From positions 1,860,001-1,924,000 of the forward strand of contig CBDDIR010000003.1 in the NCBI GenBank assembly GCA_965229115.1: a stretch of 64,000 nucleotides of DNA, in the 5' to 3' direction. The stretch is from UBA7672 sp965229115. Lineage in GTDB: Bacteria; Pseudomonadota; Alphaproteobacteria; Caulobacterales; Hyphomonadaceae. The position numbers and the translations under genes were made by a program. The first letter of the stretch is position 1. Each line of letters starts with the position of its first letter. Of this stretch, positions 8,388-17,193 are shown in pieces. The notes below the pieces were generated by a model. It made no database searches. It saw only the letters and a list, made by a program, of their open reading frames with translations, and was not told the DNA's origin.

Positions 8388-10499
8388 CTATTCTGCCGCA
8401 ACCGCGGGGTTCACACCCGCAGCGAGTTCGGCGCATTCCGCCATGGTGCGCGAAGCACGCGCGATCGGATTGGTCAGGTGGAACGCCTTGATCGGCGTCG
8501 TGAACCCGGTCGACTGCATCGAGCCGGCCGCGCCATACGGACCGGCAAGGCCAGCCCCGTGTGCACCCGGCGCAAAGTCGAGACCCAGGAACGTCGCGTG
8601 GTCCTGGCCCAGCTTGGCGCGAACCTGCGCCAGCGTGTCGTACGGCAGCGTCTTGCCGACATAAGCCGACAGAGCCCGAATGATCGCCCAGTCTTCACGG
8701 GCATCGCCCTTCGGAGCGACAGCGCGCTGCGTACGCTGCACGCGGCCTTCCGTGTTCACATAGGTGCCCGACTTCTCGGTATAGGCCGCAGCCGGCAGGA
8801 TCACGTCCGCGCGGTGAGCGCCATTGTCGCCGTGGCTGCCGATGTAGATGACCTTGGCCGAGCCGAGCTTCGACGTATCGATCTCGTCTGCGCCAAGCAG
8901 CAGCACCGTCTTGATGTCGCCCGACTGAGCGCCAGCAACGATGCCCGCCACGTCCTTGCCGCCCGAAGCCGGCAGGAAGCCCATATCGAGACCGCCCACG
9001 CGCGAAGCCGCCGTGTGCAGAACGTTGAAGCCGTTCCAGCCATCCTTGAAGCAACCAGCTGCAGCAGCGAACGCCGAAACAGCGTTCAGCACCGCACCGC
9101 CATCGCCACGCGTCAGCGCGCCCTGGCCGACGATCACCAGCGGATGCTTCGCGTTCACCAGCGTGTCGAACACCGGATGACCAGCCTTCAGGTCTTTCAG
9201 GCTATCGGGGCCAGCGCCCACATAGTTGTAGTCGAACGTCAGATCGACACGCTCGCCGACCAGCGCGACCGGAACCATGCGTAGCCACGCCTTGCGCAGG
9301 CGCGCATTCAGAACCGCAGCTTCCTTGCGCGGGTTCACACCCACGAGGATGATTGCATCTGCCTCGTCGATGCCCATGATCGTCGAGTTGAACAGGTAGC
9401 TCTCGCGCGGCAGCTTGGCGCCATCAGCGCCCAGGCCGAGCTTGGCGCCATCCTGACGGCAATCGATCGACTTCACGCCCAGCGAAGCAGCGAGATCCAT
9501 CGCGGCCTTCATGCCTTCAGCGTCAGCGAGGTCGCCGGCAATCACGCCGATCTGGTCGCCCGAAACTTTCAACGCTTCAGCAGCAGCCTTCAGAGCTTCA
9601 TCCCACGCCACTGCCTTCAGCGCGCCATTCTCGCGCACATAAGGCTTGTCGAGACGCTGGCGGCCAAGGCCGTCCCACACGAAGCGCGTCTTGTCCGAGA
9701 TCCACTCTTCGTTGATCTCTTCGTTCACGCGCGGAAGGATACGCATCACGGTCGGGCCACGCGCATCGATGCGGATCGCCGAACCGAGCGCGTCCATCAC
9801 GTCGATGCTTTCGGTCTTGCGCAACTCCCACGGACGCGCGTTGAACGCGTACGGCTTGGAGGTCAGCGCGCCCACCGGGCACAGATCGATCACGTTGCCG
9901 GAAAGCTCCGACGTCAGCGACTTCTCGAGATACGTCGTGATCTCGGCGTCTTCGCCGCGGTTCGCGAGGCCGATCTCGTCCACGCCAGCAACCTCAGCGG
10001 CAAAGCGTACGCAACGCGTGCACTGGATGCAGCGGGTCATGATCGTCTTGACCAGCGGGCCCATATTCTTGTCGTCGACCGCGCGCTTGTTCTCGGCATA
10101 ACGCGAAGCCGCGCGGCCATAGCCCATCGCCTGGTCCTGCAGGTCGCACTCGCCGCCCTGGTCGCAGATCGGGCAATCCAGCGGGTGGTTGATCAACAGG
10201 AATTCCATCACGCCGTTGCGGGCCTTGATGGCGCGCGGCGACTTCGTGGAAATCTCGTGCGGCGTGCCGTCCTTCTTCGGCGCCATGTCGCCCACAGTCT
10301 GTGCGCAGGACGCGATCGGCTTGGGCGCACCGACCCAATCAACGAGGCACATGCGGCAGTTGCCGGCGATCGACAGGCGCTCGTGATAGCAGAAGCGCGG
10401 GATCTCGGCCCCAGCCGCTTCGCAAGCCTGCAGCATGGTGAAGTTCTTCGGAACTTCGACCGTGACGCCATCGACGACGAGTTTGACGGTATCGGTCAT
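8388..10499 (-). CDS. nuoG: NADH-quinone oxidoreductase subunit G
   Basis: The large iron-sulfur subunit of the NADH dehydrogenase module, 703 residues. The N-terminus has the 2Fe-2S ferredoxin domain (CYHERLSIAGNCRMC). Next come the His/Cys 4Fe-4S motif (HPLDCPICDQGGECD) and the CIQCTRC motif of cluster N4/N5 ligation. The rest is a molybdopterin-oxidoreductase-like fold that no longer binds a cofactor in complex I. The length fits alphaproteobacterial homologues (about 690). The ATG follows the nuoF stop after 3 bases with GGAG just upstream. Confidence 0.97.
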   Translation of the reverse strand: MTDTVKLVVDGVTVEVPKNFTMLQACEAAGAEIPRFCYHERLSIAGNCRMCLVDWVGAPKPIASCAQTVGDMAPKKDGTPHEISTKSPRAIKARNGVMEFLLINHPLDCPICDQGGECDLQDQAMGYGRAASRYAENKRAVDDKNMGPLVKTIMTRCIQCTRCVRFAAEVAGVDEIGLANRGEDAEITTYLEKSLTSELSGNVIDLCPVGALTSKPYAFNARPWELRKTESIDVMDALGSAIRIDARGPTVMRILPRVNEEINEEWISDKTRFVWDGLGRQRLDKPYVRENGALKAVAWDEALKAAAEALKVSGDQIGVIAGDLADAEGMKAAMDLAASLGVKSIDCRQDGAKLGLGADGAKLPRESYLFNSTIMGIDEADAIILVGVNPRKEAAVLNARLRKAWLRMVPVALVGERVDLTFDYNYVGAGPDSLKDLKAGHPVFDTLVNAKHPLVIVGQGALTRGDGGAVLNAVSAFAAAAGCFKDGWNGFNVLHTAASRVGGLDMGFLPASGGKDVAGIVAGAQSGDIKTVLLLGADEIDTSKLGSAKVIYIGSHGDNGAHRADVILPAAAYTEKSGTYVNTEGRVQRTQRAVAPKGDAREDWAIIRALSAYVGKTLPYDTLAQVRAKLGQDHATFLGLDFAPGAHGAGLAGPYGAAGSMQSTGFTTPIKAFHLTNPIARASRTMAECAELAAGVNPAVAAE

Positions 10500-10502
10500 G
10501 CC

Positions 10503-11810
10503 CTACTCCGCCGCCAGCGTGTGGCCTGCCACGTGCGGCCGGCCCTGACGGTAGTTCGTGATGCGATCTTCGATTTCCTGACGGAAGTGGCGGATCAGAC
10601 CCTGGATCGGCCACGCAGCAGCGTCGCCCAGCGCGCAGATCGTGTGACCCTCAACCTGGGACGCCACATCTAGCAGCGTATCGATCTCGGAAGTCTCGGC
10701 CTCGCCCTTCACCATCCGCTCGAGCACGCGCCACATCCAGCCGGTGCCTTCACGGCACGGCGTGCACTGGCCGCAGCTCTCGTGCTTGTAGAAGTAAGCG
10801 ATGCGCGCAATCGCGCGAACCAGATCCGTCGACTTGTCCATGACGATGACGGCCGCGGTGCCCAGGCCCGACTTCACGTCGCGCAGGGCATCGAAGTCCA
10901 TCAGGACCGTGTCGCAGATATCCTTCGGCAACATCGGCACCGACGATCCACCCGGGATCACGGCTTTCAGGTTGCCCCAGCCGCCGCGCACGCCACCGCA
11001 ATGCTCTTCGATCAGCGTCTTCAGCGGGATCGACATCTCTTCTTCGATATTGCACGGCCGCTCGACGTGCCCGGAGATGCAGAACACCTTCGTGCCCGTG
11101 TTGTTCGGACGACCAAAGCCAGCGAACCAGCCAGCGCCACGGCGCAGAATGGTCGGTGCAACAGCGATCGATTCAACGTTGTTCACGGTCGTCGGGCAGC
11201 CATAGAGGCCAGCGTTCGCCGGGAACGGAGGCTTCAGGCGCGGCTGGCCCTTCTTGCCTTCAAGGCTCTCAAGCAGCGCAGTCTCTTCACCGCAGATGTA
11301 AGCGCCGGCGCCGTGGTGGATGTAGATGTCGAAGTCCCAGCCCGAGCCGCAAGCGTTCTTGCCGACGAGACCAGCCTGGTAAGCTTCAGCGACAGCCTTC
11401 TCCAGCGTCTCACGCTCGAAGATGTATTCGCCACGGAGGTAGATGTAGCACTTGTTCGCGCGCATCGCGTACGAGGCAATCAGGCAGCCTTCGATAAGCA
11501 GGTGCGGATCGTGGCGCATGATGTCCCGGTCCTTGCAGGTGCCGGGTTCGGATTCGTCAGCGTTCACGACGAGATAGTGCGGACGGTCCTTCACCACCTT
11601 TGGCATGAAGGTCCACTTCAGACCGGTCGGGAAGCCTGCGCCACCACGGCCACGCAGACCCGAAGCCTTGATCTGGTCGCAGATCCACTCGGGGCCGAAC
11701 TGCATCAGCTCCTTCGTGGAATTCCACGCGCCGCGCTTCTTCGCGGCTTCCAGACGCCAGTCCTGGCGGCCGTACAGGTTGGTGAAAATACGATCTTTAT
11801 CGAGAAGCAC
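10503..11810 (-). CDS. nuoF: NADH-quinone oxidoreductase subunit F
   Basis: The NADH-oxidising flavoprotein of complex I, 435 residues. It has the FMN-binding glycine-rich segment GLRGRGGAGFPTGLKW, the NADH/FMN segment NADESEPGTCKDRDI and the 4Fe-4S motif ESCGQCTPCREG (cluster N3). I place the start at the GTG at 11810, which reads VLLDKDRIF as in homologues and has GGAGG about 9 bases upstream. A longer in-frame reading to 11888 would run through the preceding small gene. The first 14 bases overlap the end of that gene, suggesting coupled translation. Confidence 0.96.
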   Translation of the reverse strand: MLLDKDRIFTNLYGRQDWRLEAAKKRGAWNSTKELMQFGPEWICDQIKASGLRGRGGAGFPTGLKWTFMPKVVKDRPHYLVVNADESEPGTCKDRDIMRHDPHLLIEGCLIASYAMRANKCYIYLRGEYIFERETLEKAVAEAYQAGLVGKNACGSGWDFDIYIHHGAGAYICGEETALLESLEGKKGQPRLKPPFPANAGLYGCPTTVNNVESIAVAPTILRRGAGWFAGFGRPNNTGTKVFCISGHVERPCNIEEEMSIPLKTLIEEHCGGVRGGWGNLKAVIPGGSSVPMLPKDICDTVLMDFDALRDVKSGLGTAAVIVMDKSTDLVRAIARIAYFYKHESCGQCTPCREGTGWMWRVLERMVKGEAETSEIDTLLDVASQVEGHTICALGDAAAWPIQGLIRHFRQEIEDRITNYRQGRPHVAGHTLAAE

Positions 11811-12018
11811 GGTCGCGCTCCTCCATGCTTGCACGGATAAAAACGATGACGGCGGGCAGCGAGAAGCCAAGGCCACCCAGAACGCCAATGGCGATCCAGA
11901 CCCAGCTTCCGGTCAGCGCGTAAGCGATAAGGCCAGCGACAATGGCAAGCGCTTCATAGAAGCACGCCATCAGCAGCTTCTTCGCAGCGACCTTCTTGGC
12001 GCTCGGCGGCTCCGACAT
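11797..12018 (-). CDS. Small two-helix membrane protein inside the nuo operon
   Basis: A 73-residue protein of unknown function encoded between nuoE and nuoF. A basic N-terminus (about 15 residues) is followed by two hydrophobic segments, about residues 16-38 and 42-62, and a charged C-terminus ending in EERDRASR. I prefer the ATG at 12018, which has GAGGGAA upstream; an ATG at 12036 overlaps the nuoE stop as ATGA and would add 6 residues. Its 3' end contains the ribosome binding site and GTG of nuoF. Its place in a tight operon suggests expression with complex I, perhaps in assembly or membrane anchoring, but I do not recognise a family. Confidence 0.75.
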   Translation of the reverse strand: MSEPPSAKKVAAKKLLMACFYEALAIVAGLIAYALTGSWVWIAIGVLGGLGFSLPAVIVFIRASMEERDRASR

Positions 12019-12032
12019 GATGGTCATTTCCC

Positions 12033-12710
12033 TCATGTCTGTGCAGGCTCAGGCGGTTTCGGCGCGTTCGGAATGGCGCTCAGCGGCTTCGCCTTCGAGC
12101 CGTCATACAGCGTCTCATCCGTCAGCGACGTCGGCGGACCTTCCGGCGCCGACGTCTCGCGCTTCACATACGGACCCGGCTGCGGCTCTTTACCAGCAGC
12201 GAAGTCGTCAATGATCTTCTCGAGCGTCTCGATCGTCAGGTCTTCGTAGTAATAGTCGTTGATCTGGATCATCGGCGCATTCACGCACGCGCCCAGGCAC
12301 TCGACCTCAACCCACGAGAACTTGCCGCCGCCGGAGACGTGGCCTTTCGGGCCGATCTTCCGCTCGCAGAAGTCCTTCAGCTTGTCGGCTCCGCGCAGCA
12401 TGCACGGCGTCGTGCCGCAGACCTGGAAGTGGTACTTCCCGACCGGCTCGAGGTTGAACATCGTGTAGAAGGTCGCGACCTCGTACACGCGGATGTAGGT
12501 CATGCCGAGACGCTCAGCGACCGCGCGCAGAGCCGGCTCGGACAGCCAGCCATTGTTCTGCTTCTGCGTGATCCAAAGCGCCGGGATCACCGTCGATTGA
12601 CGGCGCTCAGCCGGATACTTGCGCTCCCACCACGCGATCTGTTCTTCGGTCGCTTGGGTGAACGCGAACGGCTCGTGATGCGAAGGATCGTGGAAACGGC
12701 GGTGGCTCAA
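12033..12710 (-). CDS. nuoE: NADH-quinone oxidoreductase subunit E
   Basis: The 24-kDa-type thioredoxin-fold subunit that holds the 2Fe-2S cluster N1a and pairs with NuoF. The four cluster cysteines are visible as CGTTPC and CLGAC. The core ends near residue 175, and a proline-rich tail of roughly 50 residues brings the total to 225, longer than the common 160-180. The start overlaps the nuoD stop as ATGA, which indicates translational coupling. Confidence 0.96.
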   Translation of the reverse strand: MSHRRFHDPSHHEPFAFTQATEEQIAWWERKYPAERRQSTVIPALWITQKQNNGWLSEPALRAVAERLGMTYIRVYEVATFYTMFNLEPVGKYHFQVCGTTPCMLRGADKLKDFCERKIGPKGHVSGGGKFSWVEVECLGACVNAPMIQINDYYYEDLTIETLEKIIDDFAAGKEPQPGPYVKRETSAPEGPPTSLTDETLYDGSKAKPLSAIPNAPKPPEPAQT

Positions 12711-13912
12711 CGGTCGACCTCCCCGAACACGATGTCCAGCGAACCCAGGATGGCCGAGACGTCAGCCAGCATGTGGCCGCGGCACAGATAGTCCATGGCA
12801 TGCAGGTGGGCATAACCCGGCGCCTTGATCTTCGCGCGATACGGACGGTTGCCGCCATCGGTCACGAGATACACGCCGAACTCGCCCTTCGGCGCTTCAA
12901 CGCATGCGTAGGCTTCGCCGGCGGGCACGTGGAAGCCCTCGGTGTAGAGTTTGAAGTGATGGATCAGCGCTTCCATCGAGTTCTTCATCTCGCCGCGACG
13001 CGGCGGCGCGTACTTCGAATGCTCGGGCAGCACCGGGCCGACCGGCATCTTGTCGATGCACTGTTTGATGATCTTGACGCTCTCGCGCATCTCTTCGATG
13101 CGGCAGAGATAACGGTCCCAGCAGTCGCCGTTCTTGCCGACCGGAATCTTGAAGTCGAGTTCCGAATAGACTTCGTACGGCTCGGCGCGACGCAGATCCC
13201 AGGCCAGCCCCGATCCACGCACCATCACGCCCGAGAAGCCCCAGGCTAGCGCGTCTTCAACCGACACAACGCCGATGTCGACGTTACGCTGCTTGAAGAT
13301 GCGGTTCTCGGTAACGAGCGCTTCGATATCGTCGAGCGTCTTCAGGAACGGGCCGCAGAACTTGTGAATGTCTTCCACCAGTTCCGGCGGCAGATCCTGG
13401 TGAACGCCGCCCGGACGGAAGTACGCTGCGTGCATCCGCGAGCCGGACGCGCGCTCATAGAACACCATCAGCTGTTCGCGCGGCTCAAAGCCCCACAGCG
13501 GCGGCGTCAGAGCGCCAACGTCCATCGCCTGCGTCGTGACGTTCAGCAGGTGAGAGAGAATGCGGCCGATCTCCGAGAAGATCACGCGGATGTACTTCGC
13601 GCGCTCGGGAACCTGAATGCCCGCCAGCTTCTCGATCGCGAGGCAGTAGGCATGCTCCTGGTTCATCGGCGCGACGTAATCGAGACGATCGAAATACGGC
13701 AGCGCCTGAAGGAACGTCTTGTACTCGATCAGCTTCTCGGTGCCGCGGTGAAGCAGGCCGATGTGCGGATCGACGCGATCGACGATCTCGCCATCCAGAT
13801 CCAGCACGAGGCGAAGCACGCCGTGCGCGGCCGGGTGTTGCGGTCCGAAGTTGATCGTGAACTTGCGATCGTCGAGATCGACGTTTGCGGCGGGGGAAAG
13901 ATCGTCAGCCAT
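12707..13912 (-). CDS. nuoD: NADH-quinone oxidoreductase subunit D
   Basis: The 49-kDa-type subunit of the quinone-reducing module, distantly related to NiFe hydrogenase large subunits; 401 residues, the usual size. Conserved stretches include NFGPQHPAAHGVLRL near the N-terminus (the quinone-site histidine region), HIGLLHRGTEKL, and the C-terminal DIVFGEVDR. NuoC and NuoD are separate genes here, not the fused NuoCD of enterobacteria. The GGAG ribosome binding site lies inside the preceding lipoprotein gene, whose last 8 bases overlap the nuoD start. Confidence 0.97.
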   Translation of the reverse strand: MADDLSPAANVDLDDRKFTINFGPQHPAAHGVLRLVLDLDGEIVDRVDPHIGLLHRGTEKLIEYKTFLQALPYFDRLDYVAPMNQEHAYCLAIEKLAGIQVPERAKYIRVIFSEIGRILSHLLNVTTQAMDVGALTPPLWGFEPREQLMVFYERASGSRMHAAYFRPGGVHQDLPPELVEDIHKFCGPFLKTLDDIEALVTENRIFKQRNVDIGVVSVEDALAWGFSGVMVRGSGLAWDLRRAEPYEVYSELDFKIPVGKNGDCWDRYLCRIEEMRESVKIIKQCIDKMPVGPVLPEHSKYAPPRRGEMKNSMEALIHHFKLYTEGFHVPAGEAYACVEAPKGEFGVYLVTDGGNRPYRAKIKAPGYAHLHAMDYLCRGHMLADVSAILGSLDIVFGEVDR

Positions 13913-14318
13913 TGATCACTCCCGCCAGTGCGGACTGGTAACCGCCATGCTCGATGGTGTTCCGCTCGTTCCGGCAGATCCGGGCCTGAGTTTCCAGCTC
14001 GCGATTCACTTCGTCTTGCGACTTATTCGAGATCGTATTCGCAAAAGCCCTTGAGCTCGAATCTAGCATGCGGTGATGCATACTTTCGTCAGGCACTAGC
14101 TCCGCAAGCTTGGTGCCCCAGAAGCGCGTATCGGTCTGTCGCTCCGCCATTAGGCGCTCGTCATCGCGCGGCGTAGTGCTTTGCATGTACGCTGAATGGG
14201 CACCACACATCCCAGCCAGCGAAATCTGATCTTCCATGGGCCGTGACGGTGTCGTGCAGCCAGCAAGCATCAAGCAGCTCGCAGAAGCACCGGTCGCTAT
14301 CCTAACCACGTGCATCAT
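13905..14318 (-). CDS. Putative lipoprotein encoded between nuoC and nuoD
   Basis: A 137-residue product of unknown function. The N-terminus is a lipoprotein signal peptide with lipobox LAGC (Cys21) preceded by a hydrophobic stretch. The mature part is polar, mostly helical-looking, and contains several Met, Asp and Arg residues but no motif I recognise. The gene begins at ATGATG overlapping the nuoC stop and ends 8 bases inside nuoD, so its translation is coupled on both sides. The mature protein would sit in the periplasm or outer membrane, unlike its complex I neighbours. It may be an inserted passenger gene or an accessory factor; the sequence does not decide. Confidence 0.7.
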   Translation of the reverse strand: MMHVVRIATGASASCLMLAGCTTPSRPMEDQISLAGMCGAHSAYMQSTTPRDDERLMAERQTDTRFWGTKLAELVPDESMHHRMLDSSSRAFANTISNKSQDEVNRELETQARICRNERNTIEHGGYQSALAGVING

Positions 14319-14935
14319 GGCTTACCCGCCTTCTCATCGCCCGGGATGACGGCTTGCATGCCTTCCCACGGAGAGAGGAAGTCGAAGTTGCGATATTCCT
14401 GGATCAGCTTCACCGGCTCGTTGATCACGCGCTTCTGAGCTTCGTCATAGCGAACCTGCACGCGGCCGGTCAGCGGGAAGTCCTTGCGCAGCGGATAACC
14501 CTCGAAGCCGTAGTCCGTAAGGATGCGGCGCAGGTCCGGGTGATCGGAGAAGATCACGCCATACATGTCGAACGTCTCGCGCTCATACCAGTTGGCGACC
14601 GGGAATACGCTCACGACGCTCGGCACGGGCATCGTTTCGTCGGTGCGGATCTTGATCCGGATGCGCTGGTTCAGGCGCATCGACAGCATGTGATAAACCA
14701 CCTCGAAGCGCTCGGCGTCGTTCGGGTAATCGCTGCCGCAGAGATCGACCAGCGTCTCGAAGCGGCACTGGCTGTCGTCACGCAGGAACTCGAGCAGCTT
14801 CACGATCGAGTCGCGGTTCGCGATCACGGTCATCTCGCCATGAGCGACGTTGATGGCCTTGATGGCTTTGCCCTGCACGCTCTCGAGGTGCAGCTTCAGT
14901 TCTGAGATCATGTTGGCGCGGGAAGGAAGGCTCAT
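14315..14935 (-). CDS. nuoC: NADH-quinone oxidoreductase subunit C
   Basis: The 30-kDa-type subunit of the connecting module of complex I, 206 residues. It carries the family signature around ERETFDMYGVIFSDHPDLRR and the following GYPLRKDFPLTG. The ATG at 14935 overlaps the nuoB stop as ATGA; an internal ATG 8 codons downstream is an alternative. The length is normal for an unfused NuoC. Confidence 0.96.
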   Translation of the reverse strand: MSLPSRANMISELKLHLESVQGKAIKAINVAHGEMTVIANRDSIVKLLEFLRDDSQCRFETLVDLCGSDYPNDAERFEVVYHMLSMRLNQRIRIKIRTDETMPVPSVVSVFPVANWYERETFDMYGVIFSDHPDLRRILTDYGFEGYPLRKDFPLTGRVQVRYDEAQKRVINEPVKLIQEYRNFDFLSPWEGMQAVIPGDEKAGKP

Positions 14936-15480
14936 CGCTCGATGCTCCCCTCGCGGCGGATCTTCTTCTGCAACTGCAGCAGGCCGTAGATCAGCGCTTC
15001 AGCGGTCGGCGGGCAGCCCGGGATGTAGATGTCGACCGGCACGATCCGGTCGCAGCCACGCACCACGGCGTATGAGTAGTGATAGTACCCGCCGCCATTC
15101 GCGCACGAGCCCATCGAGATCACGTAACGCGGCTCCGGCATCTGGTCATAGACCTTGCGAAGCGCGGGAGCCATTTTGTTGGTCAGCGTGCCGGCGACGA
15201 TCATCACGTCCGACTGGCGCGGCGAGGCGCGCGGAGCAGCGCCAAAGCGCTCCATGTCATAACGCGGCATCGAGGCCTGCATCATCTCGACTGCGCAGCA
15301 CGCGAGGCCGAACGTCATCCACATCAGCGAGCCCGTGCGCGCCCAGGTGATGAGGTCGTCAGCAGCAGCGACGATGAATCCCTTGTCCGCCAGTTCGTCC
15401 GACAGTCCGGCGAAATACGGATCGTTCGATTTGACCAGCGCACCGCCGGTCGGAGCAGCAGCTACCTTTGCCTCGGCCAT
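14932..15480 (-). CDS. nuoB: NADH-quinone oxidoreductase subunit B
   Basis: The PSST-type subunit carrying cluster N2, the last iron-sulfur centre before quinone; 182 residues. The ligands appear in the adjacent cysteines of GLACCAVEMM, in SMGSCANGGG and in YIPGCPPTAEAL. I take the ATG at 15480, which overlaps the nuoA stop by one base (TAATG). The 10-residue upstream extension has no counterpart in the family. Confidence 0.97.
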   Translation of the reverse strand: MAEAKVAAAPTGGALVKSNDPYFAGLSDELADKGFIVAAADDLITWARTGSLMWMTFGLACCAVEMMQASMPRYDMERFGAAPRASPRQSDVMIVAGTLTNKMAPALRKVYDQMPEPRYVISMGSCANGGGYYHYSYAVVRGCDRIVPVDIYIPGCPPTAEALIYGLLQLQKKIRREGSIER

Positions 15481-15854
15481 TATTGCCACTCCAGCGCGCC
15501 ACGGCGCCATTCATAGACAAAGCCAACCGTCAGAACGCCGAGGAACGCCATCATCGACCAGAAGGCCGCAACGTTGCCGGCAGCGACCTGGAACACCCAC
15601 GGGAAGAGGAACGCGACTTCGAGATCGAAGATGATGAAGAGAATCGAGACGAGATAGAATCGAACGTCGAACTTCATGCGCGCATCGTCGAATGCGTTGA
15701 ACCCGCACTCGTATGCAGACAGCTTTTCCGGATCCGGCTTGCGAGGCGCGAGCAGGCTCGATGCAACAAGAAATAGGAGGCTGATCGCTATCGCCAGGCC
15801 GAGAAAAATCACGACCGGCAGATATTCGACGACGAGCGTCTGCGCGTCTTCCAT
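15480..15854 (-). CDS. nuoA: NADH-quinone oxidoreductase subunit A
   Basis: First gene of the operon and a three-helix membrane subunit at the arm junction, 124 residues. The conserved loop around KLSAYECGFNAFDDARMKFDVRFY holds the cysteine that changes exposure between active and deactive states in relatives. GAGGG lies just upstream of the ATG. The next gene upstream is more than 160 bases away, so the operon promoter probably lies in 15855-16019. Confidence 0.97.
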   Translation of the reverse strand: MEDAQTLVVEYLPVVIFLGLAIAISLLFLVASSLLAPRKPDPEKLSAYECGFNAFDDARMKFDVRFYLVSILFIIFDLEVAFLFPWVFQVAAGNVAAFWSMMAFLGVLTVGFVYEWRRGALEWQ

Positions 15855-15875
15855 TATACCCTCGGCTAGTCTTTT

Positions 15876-15893
15876 GCGGCACGCCTATGCCGC
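15876..15893 (-). promoter_or_regulatory. Hairpin in the nuoA leader
   Basis: A perfect 6-bp stem (GCGGCA/TGCCGC) with a 6-base loop lies 22-39 bases upstream of the nuoA ATG. There is no run of T after it on the minus strand, so it is a poor terminator. It could affect mRNA stability or ribosome access. Its significance is uncertain. Confidence 0.3.
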
Positions 15894-16019
15894 TTTGACG
15901 TGAGAGGCAATAGAGCCGCCAAACCCTTGCCGGATTCTTCGTTGGACGGCGACTTTCCGGCCATGAATCCGGGCTGTGGCTGCTTTCCGCGTGCGTTGGA
16001 ACGTCGCAACCCGAGGCTA

Positions 16020-17009
16020 TCAGACGATAGGCTGCGCCCGATCACGCACCCACTGCGACAACAGCCATTTGCGACCGGCTATCACTGGCAGCCCCGCGTG
16101 CAGCGTCATCGGGTCCGGCTGCCTGTTTGTCGTGTCGACATTCAGGAACAACATGGCGTCGCCTACCCGGCCGCGATGCTTCCAGTCGATCTTGAGAAAC
16201 GCCGTCTCTCCGCCGTCATAATCTTCGTTGAGCCACGTGAGGCACGTCGCAACACGTTGCCCCATCACTTGCAGAACGCGCGCAAACGCCTCTCCCGGTG
16301 GGAAGAAGTCGTAGTGCGCCTTGTATTCCTGCCCTGGCTCATAGCTCAGCACGAACGGCGCTTCCTGCTGCGACACCGCCAGCCCCGAAGCCAGCTCAAG
16401 CCGCTTCTGCGTCAGCACAAATACGACGTCCGTATTCGCCAGACCAAATCCCGCGCCCATGCCCGTGCGGATTGGATCACGCACCGCCTGCCCCGTCTGC
16501 GCATCCCCAATCATCGACGGCTCAACCCGCGCCGCTCCACGCCCGATCAGCCATCGACACATCGCCGGCGTCGCCAGACCGTCGATCAGCGCAATCCCCG
16601 GACGCTCATGCACCCTGCGCAGAGCCGGCGCTTTGAGAAGCGCTCGCAAGTTGATCTCAGCCAGCGCGCTTTTCCACGCAGCGCCAACCGATTCTCCCGC
16701 CGCATCTCGGCCAGCCAGCACACACAGCTGCATCTGCGACGGCCCGTGACCGAACTCCGCCGCCCGACTCAGCCATTCCAGTGATTCCTGCCAGTTGGCC
16801 GCCCGCCCCACCCCAGCAGCCGCCAGAACGGCCATCCGCTCCGCAGCAGCGCCCGAGCCCTGCTCGACCGCCGCCCGATACATCGCTGCCGCAGCGACAG
16901 CATCTGCCGGACGGCCCTGACCGCCAATCAGCACCCGATTGGCCGCAACAACCCGCGAATCCGTAGGATCCACGCTGAAAATATTTGGATTTTCGGGATT
17001 TGCGGTCAT
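16020..17009 (-). CDS. 2OG-Fe(II) oxygenase (prolyl 4-hydroxylase-like) with Sel1-type repeats
   Basis: A 329-residue protein in two parts. The first 110 residues look like Sel1/TPR-type helical repeats (AAAMYRAAVEQGSGAAAERM and a second copy near residues 75-95). The C-terminal 190 residues are a prolyl 4-hydroxylase-like double-stranded beta-helix. The iron ligands are H232 and D234 in AHYDFF and H304 in LHAGLP; K314 (or R313) would bind 2-oxoglutarate. Such enzymes hydroxylate protein or peptide side chains, and the substrate here is unknown. It ends about 165 bases before nuoA. Confidence 0.88.
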   Translation of the reverse strand: MTANPENPNIFSVDPTDSRVVAANRVLIGGQGRPADAVAAAAMYRAAVEQGSGAAAERMAVLAAAGVGRAANWQESLEWLSRAAEFGHGPSQMQLCVLAGRDAAGESVGAAWKSALAEINLRALLKAPALRRVHERPGIALIDGLATPAMCRWLIGRGAARVEPSMIGDAQTGQAVRDPIRTGMGAGFGLANTDVVFVLTQKRLELASGLAVSQQEAPFVLSYEPGQEYKAHYDFFPPGEAFARVLQVMGQRVATCLTWLNEDYDGGETAFLKIDWKHRGRVGDAMLFLNVDTTNRQPDPMTLHAGLPVIAGRKWLLSQWVRDRAQPIV

Positions 17010-17038
17010 CTGGGACCCGCCGATTGTCTTCCGATACC

Positions 17039-17115
17039 TGGCGCGAGTGACGGGGCTCGAACCCGCGACCTCCGGCGTGACAGGCCGGCACTCTAACCAA
17101 CTGAGCTACACCCGC
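17039..17115 (-). tRNA. tRNA-Asp (anticodon GTC)
   Basis: A complete 77-base tRNA with its CCA encoded. The acceptor stem GCGGGTG pairs with CACTCGC (one G-T pair), followed by discriminator G and CCA. D-arm GCTCAGTTGGTTAGAGT, anticodon arm around CCTGTCACGCC (anticodon GTC) and T-arm with GGTTCGAG are all present. It lies 29 bases upstream of the oxygenase gene on the same strand. Confidence 0.97.
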
Positions 17116-17193
17116 GCGCTGCAGGTATCGAAGGAGCGACCGTTTAGGCGTCACCGTTCCCGTGGTCAAGCGGATTGGCGCAGGGATTTTGAC

